Source of the DNA: Mycolicibacterium neoaurum ATCC 25795
GTDB taxonomy: Bacteria > Actinomycetota > Actinomycetes > Mycobacteriales > Mycobacteriaceae
DNA: 64,000 bases
Reading direction: 5' to 3'
Assembly: GCF_000691525.1 (NCBI RefSeq)
Contig: NZ_JMDW01000010.1
Coordinates: 1 to 64,000 of the forward strand
Below the pieces are notes generated by a model. It did no database searches, was not told the DNA's origin, and saw only the letters and a list, made by a program, of their open reading frames with translations. The position numbers and the translations under genes were made by a program. Below, piece after piece: positions 8,707-16,462 of the stretch; the stretch's first letter is position 1, and every line of letters starts with the position of its first letter.

Positions 8707-8718
8707 AGAACCTGTTCT
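8707..8718. promoter_or_regulatory. KstR-like palindrome
   Basis: AGAACCTGTTCT has the AGAAC-N2-GTTCT core of the KstR (sterol catabolism repressor) operator TnnAACnnGTTnnA, but lacks the outer T and A. It lies between the CYP125-type gene (start 8598) and the divergent exported-protein gene (start 8808). Because CYP125 is a classic KstR target, the site is plausible. Confidence 0.55.
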
Positions 8719-8807
8719 CGTTTTGTCCGAGTAACGCGAACCAGGTCGGTGGAGATACATTCTGCGTCAGAACTTCGGTCCCTTGGCTTCAGTGAGAGGC
8801 AGCTGCG

Positions 8808-9467
8808 ATGAGTGTCGACCTTCGTCGGTTCGTGACCACGGCGAGCTGGTGCGCGGCGGGCCTGTGCGTCGCGCTTGCTGTTCCTGCGACAGCGCTGGCC
8901 GAGCCCGTTCCGAGCCCCGTCCCACCGATGCCCGCGCCCGGTCCCGTGGTGGCGCCGCCGGCACCCGGCCCCGCCGTTCTCGCTGCCCCGGCCCCGGCAC
9001 CCGATCCGACCGCACCGGCGCCCGATCCCGCCGCAGCCGCGCCCGGCGCGGTCGTGGCTGCTCCGGCGCCATCGATGGACGGCACGCCACATCTGCCGAG
9101 TCCCGATGCGTTGCCGGTGGGCACCACCATGGATCCCGCCTTGGCCGGACGCGATCCCTCACCGAACGTCAGTTACCTGCGCGATTTATGGCACGCGGTC
9201 CAGAATCAGGAGATCAGCGGTAAGGAAGCGCTGGTCCTCGGCCTCGCGCAGCGTGGGATGAACACGCCGATGCCTGCCCAGGCCCCCGGTCCGAACGTGC
9301 CGATCCAGTATCCGCGCGATCCCGCGGCCCCGCTGGCTCCGGGTGCGCCGCTGCCGCCGGTGGCGCCGCCGCCGGGAGCACCGCAGCCGCCCGCCCCGGC
9401 TCCGTCGGGTCCCGCACCGCTGGTGCCCGCCGCCGCAGAGGCTCCGGCCCCGCTGCCGCTCCCGTAG
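8808..9467 (+). CDS. exported Ala/Pro-rich protein with RDLW core motif
   Basis: 219 residues. A clear signal peptide (hydrophobic core AAGLCVALAVPATALA, likely cleaved after ALA) is followed by Pro/Ala-rich sequence on both sides of a short ordered island, NVSYLRDLWHAVQNQEISGK. The same layout and island occur in the protein at 47910-48539 (GGYIRDLWRAFQTG), so the two are paralogues. The family is not otherwise recognised; a role at the cell envelope is inferred from export. A KstR-like palindrome lies 90 bp upstream. Confidence 0.78.
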   Translation: MSVDLRRFVTTASWCAAGLCVALAVPATALAEPVPSPVPPMPAPGPVVAPPAPGPAVLAAPAPAPDPTAPAPDPAAAAPGAVVAAPAPSMDGTPHLPSPDALPVGTTMDPALAGRDPSPNVSYLRDLWHAVQNQEISGKEALVLGLAQRGMNTPMPAQAPGPNVPIQYPRDPAAPLAPGAPLPPVAPPPGAPQPPAPAPSGPAPLVPAAAEAPAPLPLP

Positions 9468-9479
9468 CCGCACGGCGCC

Positions 9480-11726
9480 TCATGACGAGGCTGCCGCCAC
9501 CCTTTCCACCCGCGCCGGGACGTGTTTGTGCCACGGGGTGCCGGCATACTCGTCGCGCCAATGTGACGCGGTCAGCTCGTTGGGTGCCACGCCGGGCGCG
9601 ACGGCCCGGCCATCGGCACCGATGTGATCCACACCGAAACCGTTGGGCAGGGCGATATGCCCGCACTGCATGGCATCGCTGATCTCGACGGTGGCCGTCG
9701 CCGAACCGGACGCGGTGGTGATCAGCACCAGGTCGCCCGTGCCGACACCGGCATCGTCGGCGTCCTCGGGACTGATCCGCAGGGCGCCATCGTGGTCACG
9801 TTTGCGCCAGGACGGATCCCGCAGGATGTCGTTGGCGGTGAAGGCGCGTCGTTCCCCGGCGGACAGCACCAAGGGGAACTCGGTGCTGGTGAGAGGAGAG
9901 CGGTCGGCAGCCAGCGCCCTCGTCTCGGCAAGCATTTCGGGAATGTCGAGGGCGATCCGCCGGTCGGGATGGCTGATCAAAGCGAAGTCGTCGGCGTACT
10001 CGTGCTCGGTGAAGGTGACGCCGGAGGGATTGTCCAGGATCGCGCGGAACAGGGCATTGCCATCCGCGTGGCCGGCTCGGCGAACTGCTTCCGGATAGGT
10101 CATCGCGGTCTTCTGCGCCAAACCCCACAGGGCCGCTGCTCCGCTCAGCCCCCTTGGCAGGGTCGGGCCGAGCGTGTCGTACAGCACGAACGGGAGGACC
10201 CGTCCCAGTGCGGGATTTGTGCTGATGGCGGTGAAAAAGGCTGCGGTGTAGGACTCCAGCCCCGCGCGGGCGGCAACGCGCAACGGATGTAGGTCCGCCT
10301 CGTCGACCACTCCGAGTGCGCGCACCAGCCGCGCCCAGATCTCCGGTTCGGGCAAGGTTCCCGGCAGCGGGTCGAGCACCGGGTGGCGCAGTTGAAACGT
10401 ATTGTGCGGGAACTCGAGATTGAAGAACGTCGCCTCGGCTTTCTCGAACTGACTGGCGGCCGGCAGAACGTAGTGCGCCAGGCGCGCGGTCTCGGTCATC
10501 GCGACATCGATGACCACCAGTAGATCCAGCGCGCCCAGCGCGGTGCGGACGCGCGCCGAATCGGCCACCGAATGCGCCGGATTGCTGCTCTCCACGATCA
10601 TCGCCCGAATGCGGTCGGGGTGATCGGTGAGGATTTCGTCGGGCACGACGTTGGCGGGCACCAGCCCCGAGATGATCGGCGCGCCGGTGACCGGCGTGCG
10701 GCCCACGCCCCCGGCGCTGAACAGCGGTGCGAACGACGAATGTAGATGCTGGCTGCCACGTTTGGCGAAGTTGCCGGTCAAGATCCACAGCAGCTTGTTC
10801 AGGTACGAGCACAACGTGCTGTTGGGTGCCTGTTGGATACCGAGGTCCTCGAACACCGAGACGCTGGCCGCGGCGGCGATGCGCCGGGCGGCGCCGCGAA
10901 TCAACGCCTCGTCGACTCCGCAGCGGGTGGCGTACGCGGCCACATCGACATCGGCGAGTACCGCGCGCACACCCGCCGCCCCGGTGACCCGGGCGGTCAG
11001 GAACTCCTCGTCGCAAAGGCCCTCCTGCACCAACACCGCGGCGAGCGCGGCCAGGCACCAGGCATCGGTGCCCGGGCGGACCCGCAGGTGGAAGTCGGCG
11101 AGCTCGGCGGTATCGGTGCGCACCGGGTCGATGACGATCATCGACCGTGCCGGATCCTTGGCGATCTCGTTGAGCACCACCCGCGCCCGCGGGAAGCTCT
11201 GCGACATCCACGGGTTCTTGCCGATGAACACCGATACCTCGGCATGTTCGAACTCGCCGCGGGTGTGCCCGCCGTAGAGCTGTGCGTCGATCCAGAACTC
11301 GCCGGTCTTCTCCTGGGCCAGCGCATTCGATCGGTACCGCGAACCGATGGCCTTGAGGAACGCACCGCTGTATGCGCCGCCGAGGTGGTTGCCCTGTCCG
11401 CCGCCGCCGTAATAGAAGACCTTGTCCCCACCGTGCTGGTCGCGCACCGCCAAGAACCGCTCGGCGATCTCGGAAATCGCGGTATCCCAGTCGATCTCCT
11501 CGTAACTGCCGTCATCGCGACGGCGCAGCGGGGAGGTCAGTCGGTTCGGGTTGTTCTGATAGTGATCCAGACGCAGCGCCTTGTTGCAGGTGTAGCCCTG
11601 CGAAGCGGGATGCGCCTTGTCGCCGCGGATCTTGGTGATCGTCCGGTCCTGTAGCGCAACCACGATGCCGCAGTTGCATTCACACAGAATGCATGCGGTG
11701 GGTTGCCAATCGCTCTGCACGGCCAT
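9480..11726 (-). CDS. molybdopterin-dependent oxidoreductase (Rv0197-like)
   Basis: 748 residues. The N-terminal Cys12, Cys15, Cys19 (ACILCECNCG) and Cys47 should bind a [4Fe-4S] cluster. The molybdopterin-guanine-dinucleotide domains follow, with GGGGQGNHLGG, the ALAQEKTGEFW region and a C-terminal beta-barrel domain. It belongs to the DMSO reductase superfamily; the substrate is unknown. The ATG lies one base after the stop of the upstream TetR gene, so both form an operon, as M. tuberculosis Rv0196-Rv0197 do (from memory). No twin-arginine signal is seen, so it is probably cytoplasmic. Confidence 0.88.
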   Translation of the reverse strand: MAVQSDWQPTACILCECNCGIVVALQDRTITKIRGDKAHPASQGYTCNKALRLDHYQNNPNRLTSPLRRRDDGSYEEIDWDTAISEIAERFLAVRDQHGGDKVFYYGGGGQGNHLGGAYSGAFLKAIGSRYRSNALAQEKTGEFWIDAQLYGGHTRGEFEHAEVSVFIGKNPWMSQSFPRARVVLNEIAKDPARSMIVIDPVRTDTAELADFHLRVRPGTDAWCLAALAAVLVQEGLCDEEFLTARVTGAAGVRAVLADVDVAAYATRCGVDEALIRGAARRIAAAASVSVFEDLGIQQAPNSTLCSYLNKLLWILTGNFAKRGSQHLHSSFAPLFSAGGVGRTPVTGAPIISGLVPANVVPDEILTDHPDRIRAMIVESSNPAHSVADSARVRTALGALDLLVVIDVAMTETARLAHYVLPAASQFEKAEATFFNLEFPHNTFQLRHPVLDPLPGTLPEPEIWARLVRALGVVDEADLHPLRVAARAGLESYTAAFFTAISTNPALGRVLPFVLYDTLGPTLPRGLSGAAALWGLAQKTAMTYPEAVRRAGHADGNALFRAILDNPSGVTFTEHEYADDFALISHPDRRIALDIPEMLAETRALAADRSPLTSTEFPLVLSAGERRAFTANDILRDPSWRKRDHDGALRISPEDADDAGVGTGDLVLITTASGSATATVEISDAMQCGHIALPNGFGVDHIGADGRAVAPGVAPNELTASHWRDEYAGTPWHKHVPARVERVAAASS

Positions 11727-11727
11727 G

Positions 11728-12285
11728 TCAGTCCCTTCCGGTCTCCGCTGTGACCAGCGCGCGCAACTGTCGGTGCACGAGGTCGAGCGCGGCGCTCGAC
11801 CCGGTGGTGCGGCTGACCAGCACGGCACCCTCGATGGCGGTGGTCGTCAGCATCGCCAGTTCAGCCGCGCGGTCGGCAGCCACGCCGTCGGCGCGCAGCA
11901 TTCGTTCGATCAGCTCGATCCAGCGGGTGAATGCCGCCGCGGCACGCTCGGTGATCTCGGGGTTGTCGGCTTCCACCGCGACCGCGACCACTGGGCAACC
12001 GGCTCGGTAACCCGTCTCGGTCAACTGGACGCGGAAACCGTCGGCCACGGCGTCGAGCGCGTCGAGCGCGGACGGTGCCGAGGCGATCCGGTGGGCGATG
12101 AACTCGGCCGCGAAGTCGATTGCCTCACAGAGTAGTTGGGTTCGCCCGCCGGGAAAGTAGTGGTACGCGGAGCCGCGCGGCGCGCCGCTGTGTTCGAGCA
12201 CGTCCGCAATCGCGGTGGCGTGCGCTCCGCGTTCTCTGATCAGAACGGCGGCCGAAGCGACCATCCGGTCTCGGTGTTTGGCCAT
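11728..12285 (-). CDS. TetR family regulator (Rv0196-like), operon with the molybdoenzyme
   Basis: 185 residues; the HTH is ATAIADVLEHSGAPRGSAYHYF, and the ligand domain carries the GCPVVAVAVEADNP stretch of the LmrA/YxaF-type branch. ATG 12285 was chosen because GGAGGAG lies nine bases upstream. The stop is one base from the molybdopterin oxidoreductase start. A perfect 7-bp-arm palindrome 25 bp upstream of the start is probably its autoregulatory operator. Confidence 0.88.
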   Translation of the reverse strand: MAKHRDRMVASAAVLIRERGAHATAIADVLEHSGAPRGSAYHYFPGGRTQLLCEAIDFAAEFIAHRIASAPSALDALDAVADGFRVQLTETGYRAGCPVVAVAVEADNPEITERAAAAFTRWIELIERMLRADGVAADRAAELAMLTTTAIEGAVLVSRTTGSSAALDLVHRQLRALVTAETGRD

Positions 12286-12309
12286 CGCGCAGGCTCCTCC
12301 CGCCAGAAT

Positions 12310-12329
12310 TATGTATAGCAGCATACATA
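12310..12329. promoter_or_regulatory. TetR operator palindrome
   Basis: TATGTAT-N6-ATACATA, perfect 7-bp arms, 25 bp upstream of the TetR start. It is AT-rich against a GC-rich background and may overlap a -10 region. It is probably the autoregulatory site for the TetR-molybdoenzyme operon. Confidence 0.7.
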
Positions 12330-12362
12330 TGCTGTGCGTGCTGCGGTCAACCCCGGACAGCA

Positions 12363-12404
12363 CGAATCCCGCCGGTCCGGGAGAACGGAGGCCGGCGGGA
12401 TTCG
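12363..12404 (-). terminator. hairpin after the nitronate monooxygenase gene
   Basis: A perfect 13-bp stem (12363-12375 with 12392-12404) and a 16-base loop sit 26 bp after the stop at 12430. There is no T-tract on the minus strand, as is common for mycobacterial intrinsic terminators. Confidence 0.6.
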
Positions 12405-12429
12405 CGGGTTTTGGGGTGGCCGGTGCCGA

Positions 12430-13560
12430 CTACACGGTGGCGGCCTCGTTGATCTCGTTGAGCGTGTTGGTGGCTTCGAGGTACTCCTGCACCCAGCGTT
12501 CGATGACCGCGGAGGTCTTGTCGACCTTGGTGAACTGGCCGACCACCTGGCCGATGGGATTGAAGGCCACGTCGATCGTCTGGTCCGGGAACTTGTGCGT
12601 GGCGGCGACGGCCATGCCGGACACCATGTACTGCAAGGGCATGCCCAGCGGCTCGGGATTGCCCGCGGTCTGCCAGGCATCGGTCCAGTCGTTGCGCAGC
12701 ATCCGGCACGGTTTGCCGGTGAACGAACGGCTGCGCACGGTATCGCGACTGGATGCCTTTGCGTATGTTGCCTGCTGAACAGGGGTGTTCTCGGCTTCCT
12801 CGACCATCAGCCACTGCGAGCCGGTCCACGCGCCCTGCGCACCCATCGCCAGCGCCGCGGCGATCTGGTGACCGCTGCCGATACCACCGGCTGCCAGGAC
12901 GGGGCGCGGAGCCACCGCCTTGACCACCTGCGGCCACAGCACGATCGAGCCGACCTCGCCGCAGTGGCCACCACCCTCGCCGCCTTGGGCGATGATGATG
13001 TCGACATCGGCTTCGGCGTGCTTGAGGGCCTGCGCGGGGGACCCGCACAGCGCGGCGACCTTACGTCCGGACTCGTGGATGTGCTTGATCATGTCGGCGG
13101 GCGGAGTGCCGAGCGCGTTGGCGATCAGGGTGACCTTCGGGTGCTGCAGGGCGATCTCCACCTGCGGCGTCGCGGTCGCCTCGGTCCAGCCGAGCAACTG
13201 AAGTGCGTTGTCGTCGAGGTCTCCGGTGGGTACGCCGTGGTCGGCCAACAGCTTCTTGGCGAAGTCGAGGTGTTCCTGCGGCACCAGGGCGTTCAACGTC
13301 GACTTCAGCTCGTCGGCCGACATGTTGGCGTCCATGCCCTCGTATTTGTTCGGGATCACGATGTCCACGCCGTAGGGGTGATCGCCGATGTGTTCGTCGA
13401 TCCAGTTGAGCTCGACCTCGAGCTGCTCGGGGGTGAACCCGACCGCCCCGAGTACGCCGAATCCGCCTGCCTTGCTGACCGCGACGACGACGTCACGGCA
13501 GTGGGTGAAGGCGAAGATCGGGAACTCGATGCCGAGTTGGTCACAGAGGGCGGTGTGCAT
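12430..13560 (-). CDS. nitronate monooxygenase family FMN enzyme (Rv1894c-like)
   Basis: 376 residues forming a TIM barrel of the 2-nitropropane dioxygenase/NMO family: N-terminal LGIEFPIFAFTHCRDVVVAVSKAGGFGVLG, then IIAQGGEGGGHCGEVG and VLAAGGIGSGHQIAAALAMG, which form the FMN phosphate site. The length agrees with M. tuberculosis Rv1894c, a member of the KstR regulon as recalled. A consensus KstR box lies 26 bp upstream of the start. Oxidation of alkyl nitronates is the textbook activity, but the regulon suggests a sterol- or lipid-related reaction. Confidence 0.85.
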   Translation of the reverse strand: MHTALCDQLGIEFPIFAFTHCRDVVVAVSKAGGFGVLGAVGFTPEQLEVELNWIDEHIGDHPYGVDIVIPNKYEGMDANMSADELKSTLNALVPQEHLDFAKKLLADHGVPTGDLDDNALQLLGWTEATATPQVEIALQHPKVTLIANALGTPPADMIKHIHESGRKVAALCGSPAQALKHAEADVDIIIAQGGEGGGHCGEVGSIVLWPQVVKAVAPRPVLAAGGIGSGHQIAAALAMGAQGAWTGSQWLMVEEAENTPVQQATYAKASSRDTVRSRSFTGKPCRMLRNDWTDAWQTAGNPEPLGMPLQYMVSGMAVAATHKFPDQTIDVAFNPIGQVVGQFTKVDKTSAVIERWVQEYLEATNTLNEINEAATV

Positions 13561-13585
13561 ACCTGCTCCTTGCTTGGGGCGCGAC

Positions 13586-13599
13586 TGAAACGTGTTCTA
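13586..13599. promoter_or_regulatory. KstR-type operator at the nitronate monooxygenase promoter
   Basis: TGAAACGTGTTCTA fits the KstR consensus TnnAACnnGTTnnA at every fixed position. It lies 26 bp upstream of the nitronate monooxygenase ATG, where it would cover the -10 region of a promoter whose -35 (TTGACA on the minus strand) is at 13618-13623. Repression by KstR is inferred. Confidence 0.75.
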
Positions 13600-13612
13600 G
13601 TTTAGTATCACA

Positions 13613-13715
13613 ACCGCTGTCAACGACACGGGACTCCCGGCAAATCTGGACTCGCCGCCCACGCCATCGTGCGAGAATGTAATTGTCGTTTTTTGATAAC
13701 CGCGTTGACAGCGGT
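13613..13715. promoter_or_regulatory. divergent -35 elements embedded in a split 13-bp inverted repeat
   Basis: ACCGCTGTCAACG (13613-13625) and its exact reverse complement CGTTGACAGCGGT (13703-13715) are 77 bp apart. Each contains TTGACA pointing outwards, one to the nitronate monooxygenase and one to the gene at 13745. The identity extends beyond the hexamer, so a shared regulator site overlapping both promoters is possible. Confidence 0.55.
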
Positions 13716-13744
13716 CGTATGCGATTTGCACCGGGAGCACCGCG

Positions 13745-14368
13745 ATGAGGGACTGGCTGGCGAACTCTCTGGTGCTGGTGTCGGACTACCGGGTACCCGA
13801 TCCGAGCTCGGTATGGCCCCTGTTGCAACGTCGTACCGAAGCTCTCGCCGACATGGGCGTACACCACGTATTGGTATACGCCTCGACAACCGATTCGGAA
13901 CGGGTTCTGGTGATTCTCGGGGTTCGCGCCCGTGAACCGATACGGGACCTACTGCGCTCCCGGGTGTTCTTCGATTGGTTCGATGCGGCCGGAGTTCGAG
14001 ATCTACCGGCGGTTTTCGCCGGGGAGCTTGTCGAGCGCATCGACTTCGACAATGACAACCACGCTGCGCCGCCTGTGATGGTCTCGATGATCACCCCGGT
14101 CGCTGATATCGCGGAGCTGAACAGCCGGGTGCGCAGCGCTGCCCGGTCGTTCCGCGCGTCGGGTGTGCAGCGGCTCTGGTGCTTCCGCGCCTTCGACGAT
14201 CCGAACGAGGTCCTGCTCCTGCAACAGGTAGACGACGAATCCAGCGCGCGACGTTGGTTGCACGATTCCGATGCTGCCGCGGAGTGGCTCATCGAAGCCG
14301 GGGTCGGAGCGTATCCGCCGGTGTTCATCGGTCAGTTCCAGCAGATGATGACCATCGAGCCCTGCTGA
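13745..14368 (+). CDS. conserved hypothetical protein with an internal duplication
   Basis: 207 residues made of two similar halves. Both have a GV-x-x-hydrophobic strand, a DxxxVLxxxxV strand, a helix with RSRVFFDWFDAAGV or DSDAAAEWLIEAGV, and end in PAVFAGEL or PPVFIGQF. The pattern suggests two alpha/beta units like those of dimeric-barrel monooxygenases, though no family is certain. Its TGA overlaps the ATG of the ferredoxin-like gene (TGATG), implying coupled translation. It is divergent from the KstR-box gene. Confidence 0.7.
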   Translation: MRDWLANSLVLVSDYRVPDPSSVWPLLQRRTEALADMGVHHVLVYASTTDSERVLVILGVRAREPIRDLLRSRVFFDWFDAAGVRDLPAVFAGELVERIDFDNDNHAAPPVMVSMITPVADIAELNSRVRSAARSFRASGVQRLWCFRAFDDPNEVLLLQQVDDESSARRWLHDSDAAAEWLIEAGVGAYPPVFIGQFQQMMTIEPC

Positions 14369-14568
14369 TGTTCGTATGCCTCTGCCAAGGCATCACCAGT
14401 CATCAGGTGATCGAGGCGGTGGAGGCCGGGGCTCGCACCGCCAACCAGGTGGCTGCGGCGTGTGGCGCGGGCGCGGACTGCGGACGGTGCCGTCGGACGG
14501 TCCGCGCGATCATCGATTCCCGGCCCGCAGGACCCGGGACCACCGGCGGCGGTCCTCCGCGGAATTGA
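14368..14568 (+). CDS. bacterioferritin-associated ferredoxin-like [2Fe-2S] protein
   Basis: 66 residues with Cys4, Cys6, Cys38 and Cys41 in the CxC-X31-CxxC spacing of Bfd-type [2Fe-2S] domains (MFVCLCQG and CGAGADCGRC). Bfd proteins pass electrons to ferritin or serve as small redox carriers. No ferritin gene is adjacent. It overlaps the stop of the upstream gene, so the duplicated-domain protein may be its partner. The final 20 codons overlap the convergent HAD gene. Confidence 0.82.
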   Translation: MFVCLCQGITSHQVIEAVEAGARTANQVAAACGAGADCGRCRRTVRAIIDSRPAGPGTTGGGPPRN

Positions 14569-15259
14569 CCCGCAGGATCGGCCAGCCGTTTCGGGTGGCC
14601 GCTGCGGCCAGACCGGACCGTGGATTCACCGCGTACGGGTGCCCGACGGCATCGAGCAGCGGCAGATCCTCGGTGCCGTCGGCGTAGCAGAAGCTGCGCC
14701 CCAGCTCGACACCGTTGGCGGCGCTGAACTCGGTGACCGCGCGGGCCTTGTTGCGGCCCCAGATGATGGGTCGGACGATCTCACCGGTCAGCCTGCCGGC
14801 CTCGTCGACGTCGAAGTGGTTGCACAGGACGTGCTCGATCCCGAGGTGCCGGGCGACCGGTCCCGCGTGCATGGTCAGTGCCGACGAGCTCATGGCGACG
14901 GTGTGCCCGCGCTCCTGGTGCGCGGCCACCACCTTGGTCATCAGCGGGAACAGTCGGCCGATGATGCGTTCGTTGAACAACGTCTCGCCGAGTGCCTCGA
15001 GCTCGGCAAGGGAATCGCCGACCAGATAGCCCGCGGCCCGCTGCAGCAACCGGGCGAACTCCATGCGCCCGACCTTGTAGCGGACGGAGGCCTCCAAGAT
15101 GCCGGTGAGTTCACCGAAGCCGGACTGTCCGTTGCGGAAGCGGTGTCCGGCATGCACGGTCGCGGTGAAGCCGCGCACCAGCGTGCCGTCGAGATCGAAG
15201 AATGCACCGACCTGGGGCCCCTGCGGACTCGCGAGGACGGCGGCTAGCGGGTCGGTCAC
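14510..15259 (-). CDS. HAD-IB family hydrolase (SerB-like phosphatase)
   Basis: 249 residues: nucleophile motif I FFDLDGTLVRG, motif II SSSALTM, motif III Lys in WGRNKA, and motif IV CYADGTEDLPLL, all intact. It falls in the SerB-like HAD-IB group common in actinobacteria and often linked to lipid phosphate metabolism. It starts with GTG 15259. The 3' end overlaps the ferredoxin-like gene by 59 bp, tail to tail. The substrate is unknown. Confidence 0.86.
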   Translation of the reverse strand: MTDPLAAVLASPQGPQVGAFFDLDGTLVRGFTATVHAGHRFRNGQSGFGELTGILEASVRYKVGRMEFARLLQRAAGYLVGDSLAELEALGETLFNERIIGRLFPLMTKVVAAHQERGHTVAMSSSALTMHAGPVARHLGIEHVLCNHFDVDEAGRLTGEIVRPIIWGRNKARAVTEFSAANGVELGRSFCYADGTEDLPLLDAVGHPYAVNPRSGLAAAATRNGWPILRVNSAEDRRRWSRVLRAGNR

Positions 15260-15283
15260 CCCTCCATTGTGCGGATCAGTGGA

Positions 15284-16360
15284 TCAGACCTGATAGACCA
15301 GGCCCTTACCGGTGCCCAGCGGCAGGTCGAGGGTGGTGCGGATGCCTGCGGGTGCGGCGATGACATCCGGGATGGCGTTCACGATCCGCCCCGCAGCGGC
15401 CAGGATCGCGGCGTAGTTGTGGTCGCCGCGTGCGCTCGTCGGGCAGATGTCCACGACATAGGACGGTTCGCCGGTGATCTCCACGCGGTACGAACCGCCC
15501 GGTTGGGCAGGCTGGGCCCAGTCCGGCCGCAGGTCCGCACGCACCCTGGTGATGTGCTCGACGACGATCACGGGTCGGCCACCGACCATTCCGTTGATCT
15601 CGAACCGCATGGCGGCCACGGTGCCCTTCGCGATGACGCCGGTGGCAACCTCGATGTCTTCGGGGGCCGGCTCCAGCTCGTAGCTCTCGGTGATCTCATC
15701 GACCTCGACACCCAGTCCCGCCGCGAGCATCTTGATCGCCGTTCCCCACGCGGCACCCAGGATTCCAGGAAGAAACAGCATGCCCGGTTGGTCGATCGGA
15801 TTGCCGAACCCCATCACGATGGACATCACCTCGGTGCCGTCGTAGGTGGCGTAGTCCGCGATTTCCATGGTCTTGATCTGGTCGATGCGCTGACACGTGC
15901 TGGCGACGGCGAAGGGCACCAGATCGCTGGCGAACCCGGGGTCGACGCCGGTGATGAAAACGCTCGAATTCCCCTGCCGAGCGGCCTCTTCCACACGGGC
16001 GATGGCCTTCTCGGGCATGGCCCCCCAGGGAAATTGCAGGCCCCCCGGTGCGGATCCGACCACGTTGATGCCTGCGGCCAGGGCCGCCATCACGTCACGG
16101 GTGGCCTCCACCGGACGGGTGTCACCCATCGCGCAGTACACCAGACAGTCCGGGGCGGCGGCGATGGCGTCATCCATGCCGGGGGTTGCCGCCACGCCGG
16201 TGCGGATATCCAGGCCTGCCAGCTCACCGGCGTCGACGCCGACCTTCGACTCGGTGGACGTGCCGACGGCCACGAGCTCGAATCGCGGATCCTCGATCAG
16301 CTGGATCAGGGCCAGCCGCCCGCAGTTTCCGGTGCCGACGAGTGCCACGCGAATGGCCAT
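15284..16360 (-). CDS. DapB-like NAD(P)-binding dehydrogenase (Rv1059-like)
   Basis: 358 residues. The N-terminal Rossmann fold VALVGTGNCGRLALIQLI is that of the dihydrodipicolinate reductase N-domain, but the C-domain (FITGVDPGFASDLVPF, GGRPVIVVEHITRV) is that of diaminopentanoate dehydrogenase-like proteins rather than DapB. Rv1059 in M. tuberculosis is the recalled counterpart and is under KstR. AGGAGA lies five bases before ATG 16360. It is divergent from the hydroxysteroid-type SDR, with a KstR box between, pointing to sterol metabolism. Confidence 0.8.
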   Translation of the reverse strand: MAIRVALVGTGNCGRLALIQLIEDPRFELVAVGTSTESKVGVDAGELAGLDIRTGVAATPGMDDAIAAAPDCLVYCAMGDTRPVEATRDVMAALAAGINVVGSAPGGLQFPWGAMPEKAIARVEEAARQGNSSVFITGVDPGFASDLVPFAVASTCQRIDQIKTMEIADYATYDGTEVMSIVMGFGNPIDQPGMLFLPGILGAAWGTAIKMLAAGLGVEVDEITESYELEPAPEDIEVATGVIAKGTVAAMRFEINGMVGGRPVIVVEHITRVRADLRPDWAQPAQPGGSYRVEITGEPSYVVDICPTSARGDHNYAAILAAAGRIVNAIPDVIAAPAGIRTTLDLPLGTGKGLVYQV

Positions 16361-16416
16361 ACGAGTCTCCTGACGGTGTGTGGTCTGATCGAAGTATGCG
16401 CGGTTCAGGGCGGAAT

Positions 16417-16430
16417 TGGAACAGGTTCTA
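16417..16430. promoter_or_regulatory. KstR-type operator between the DapB-like and SDR genes
   Basis: TGGAACAGGTTCTA matches TnnAACnnGTTnnA at all fixed positions. It lies 33 bp upstream of the SDR start and 57 bp upstream of the DapB-like start, so one site could repress both genes. Binding is inferred from the consensus. Confidence 0.78.
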
Positions 16431-16462
16431 GTTCGGCGCGGCGTGCGGTAGCGTGTGCGCCC

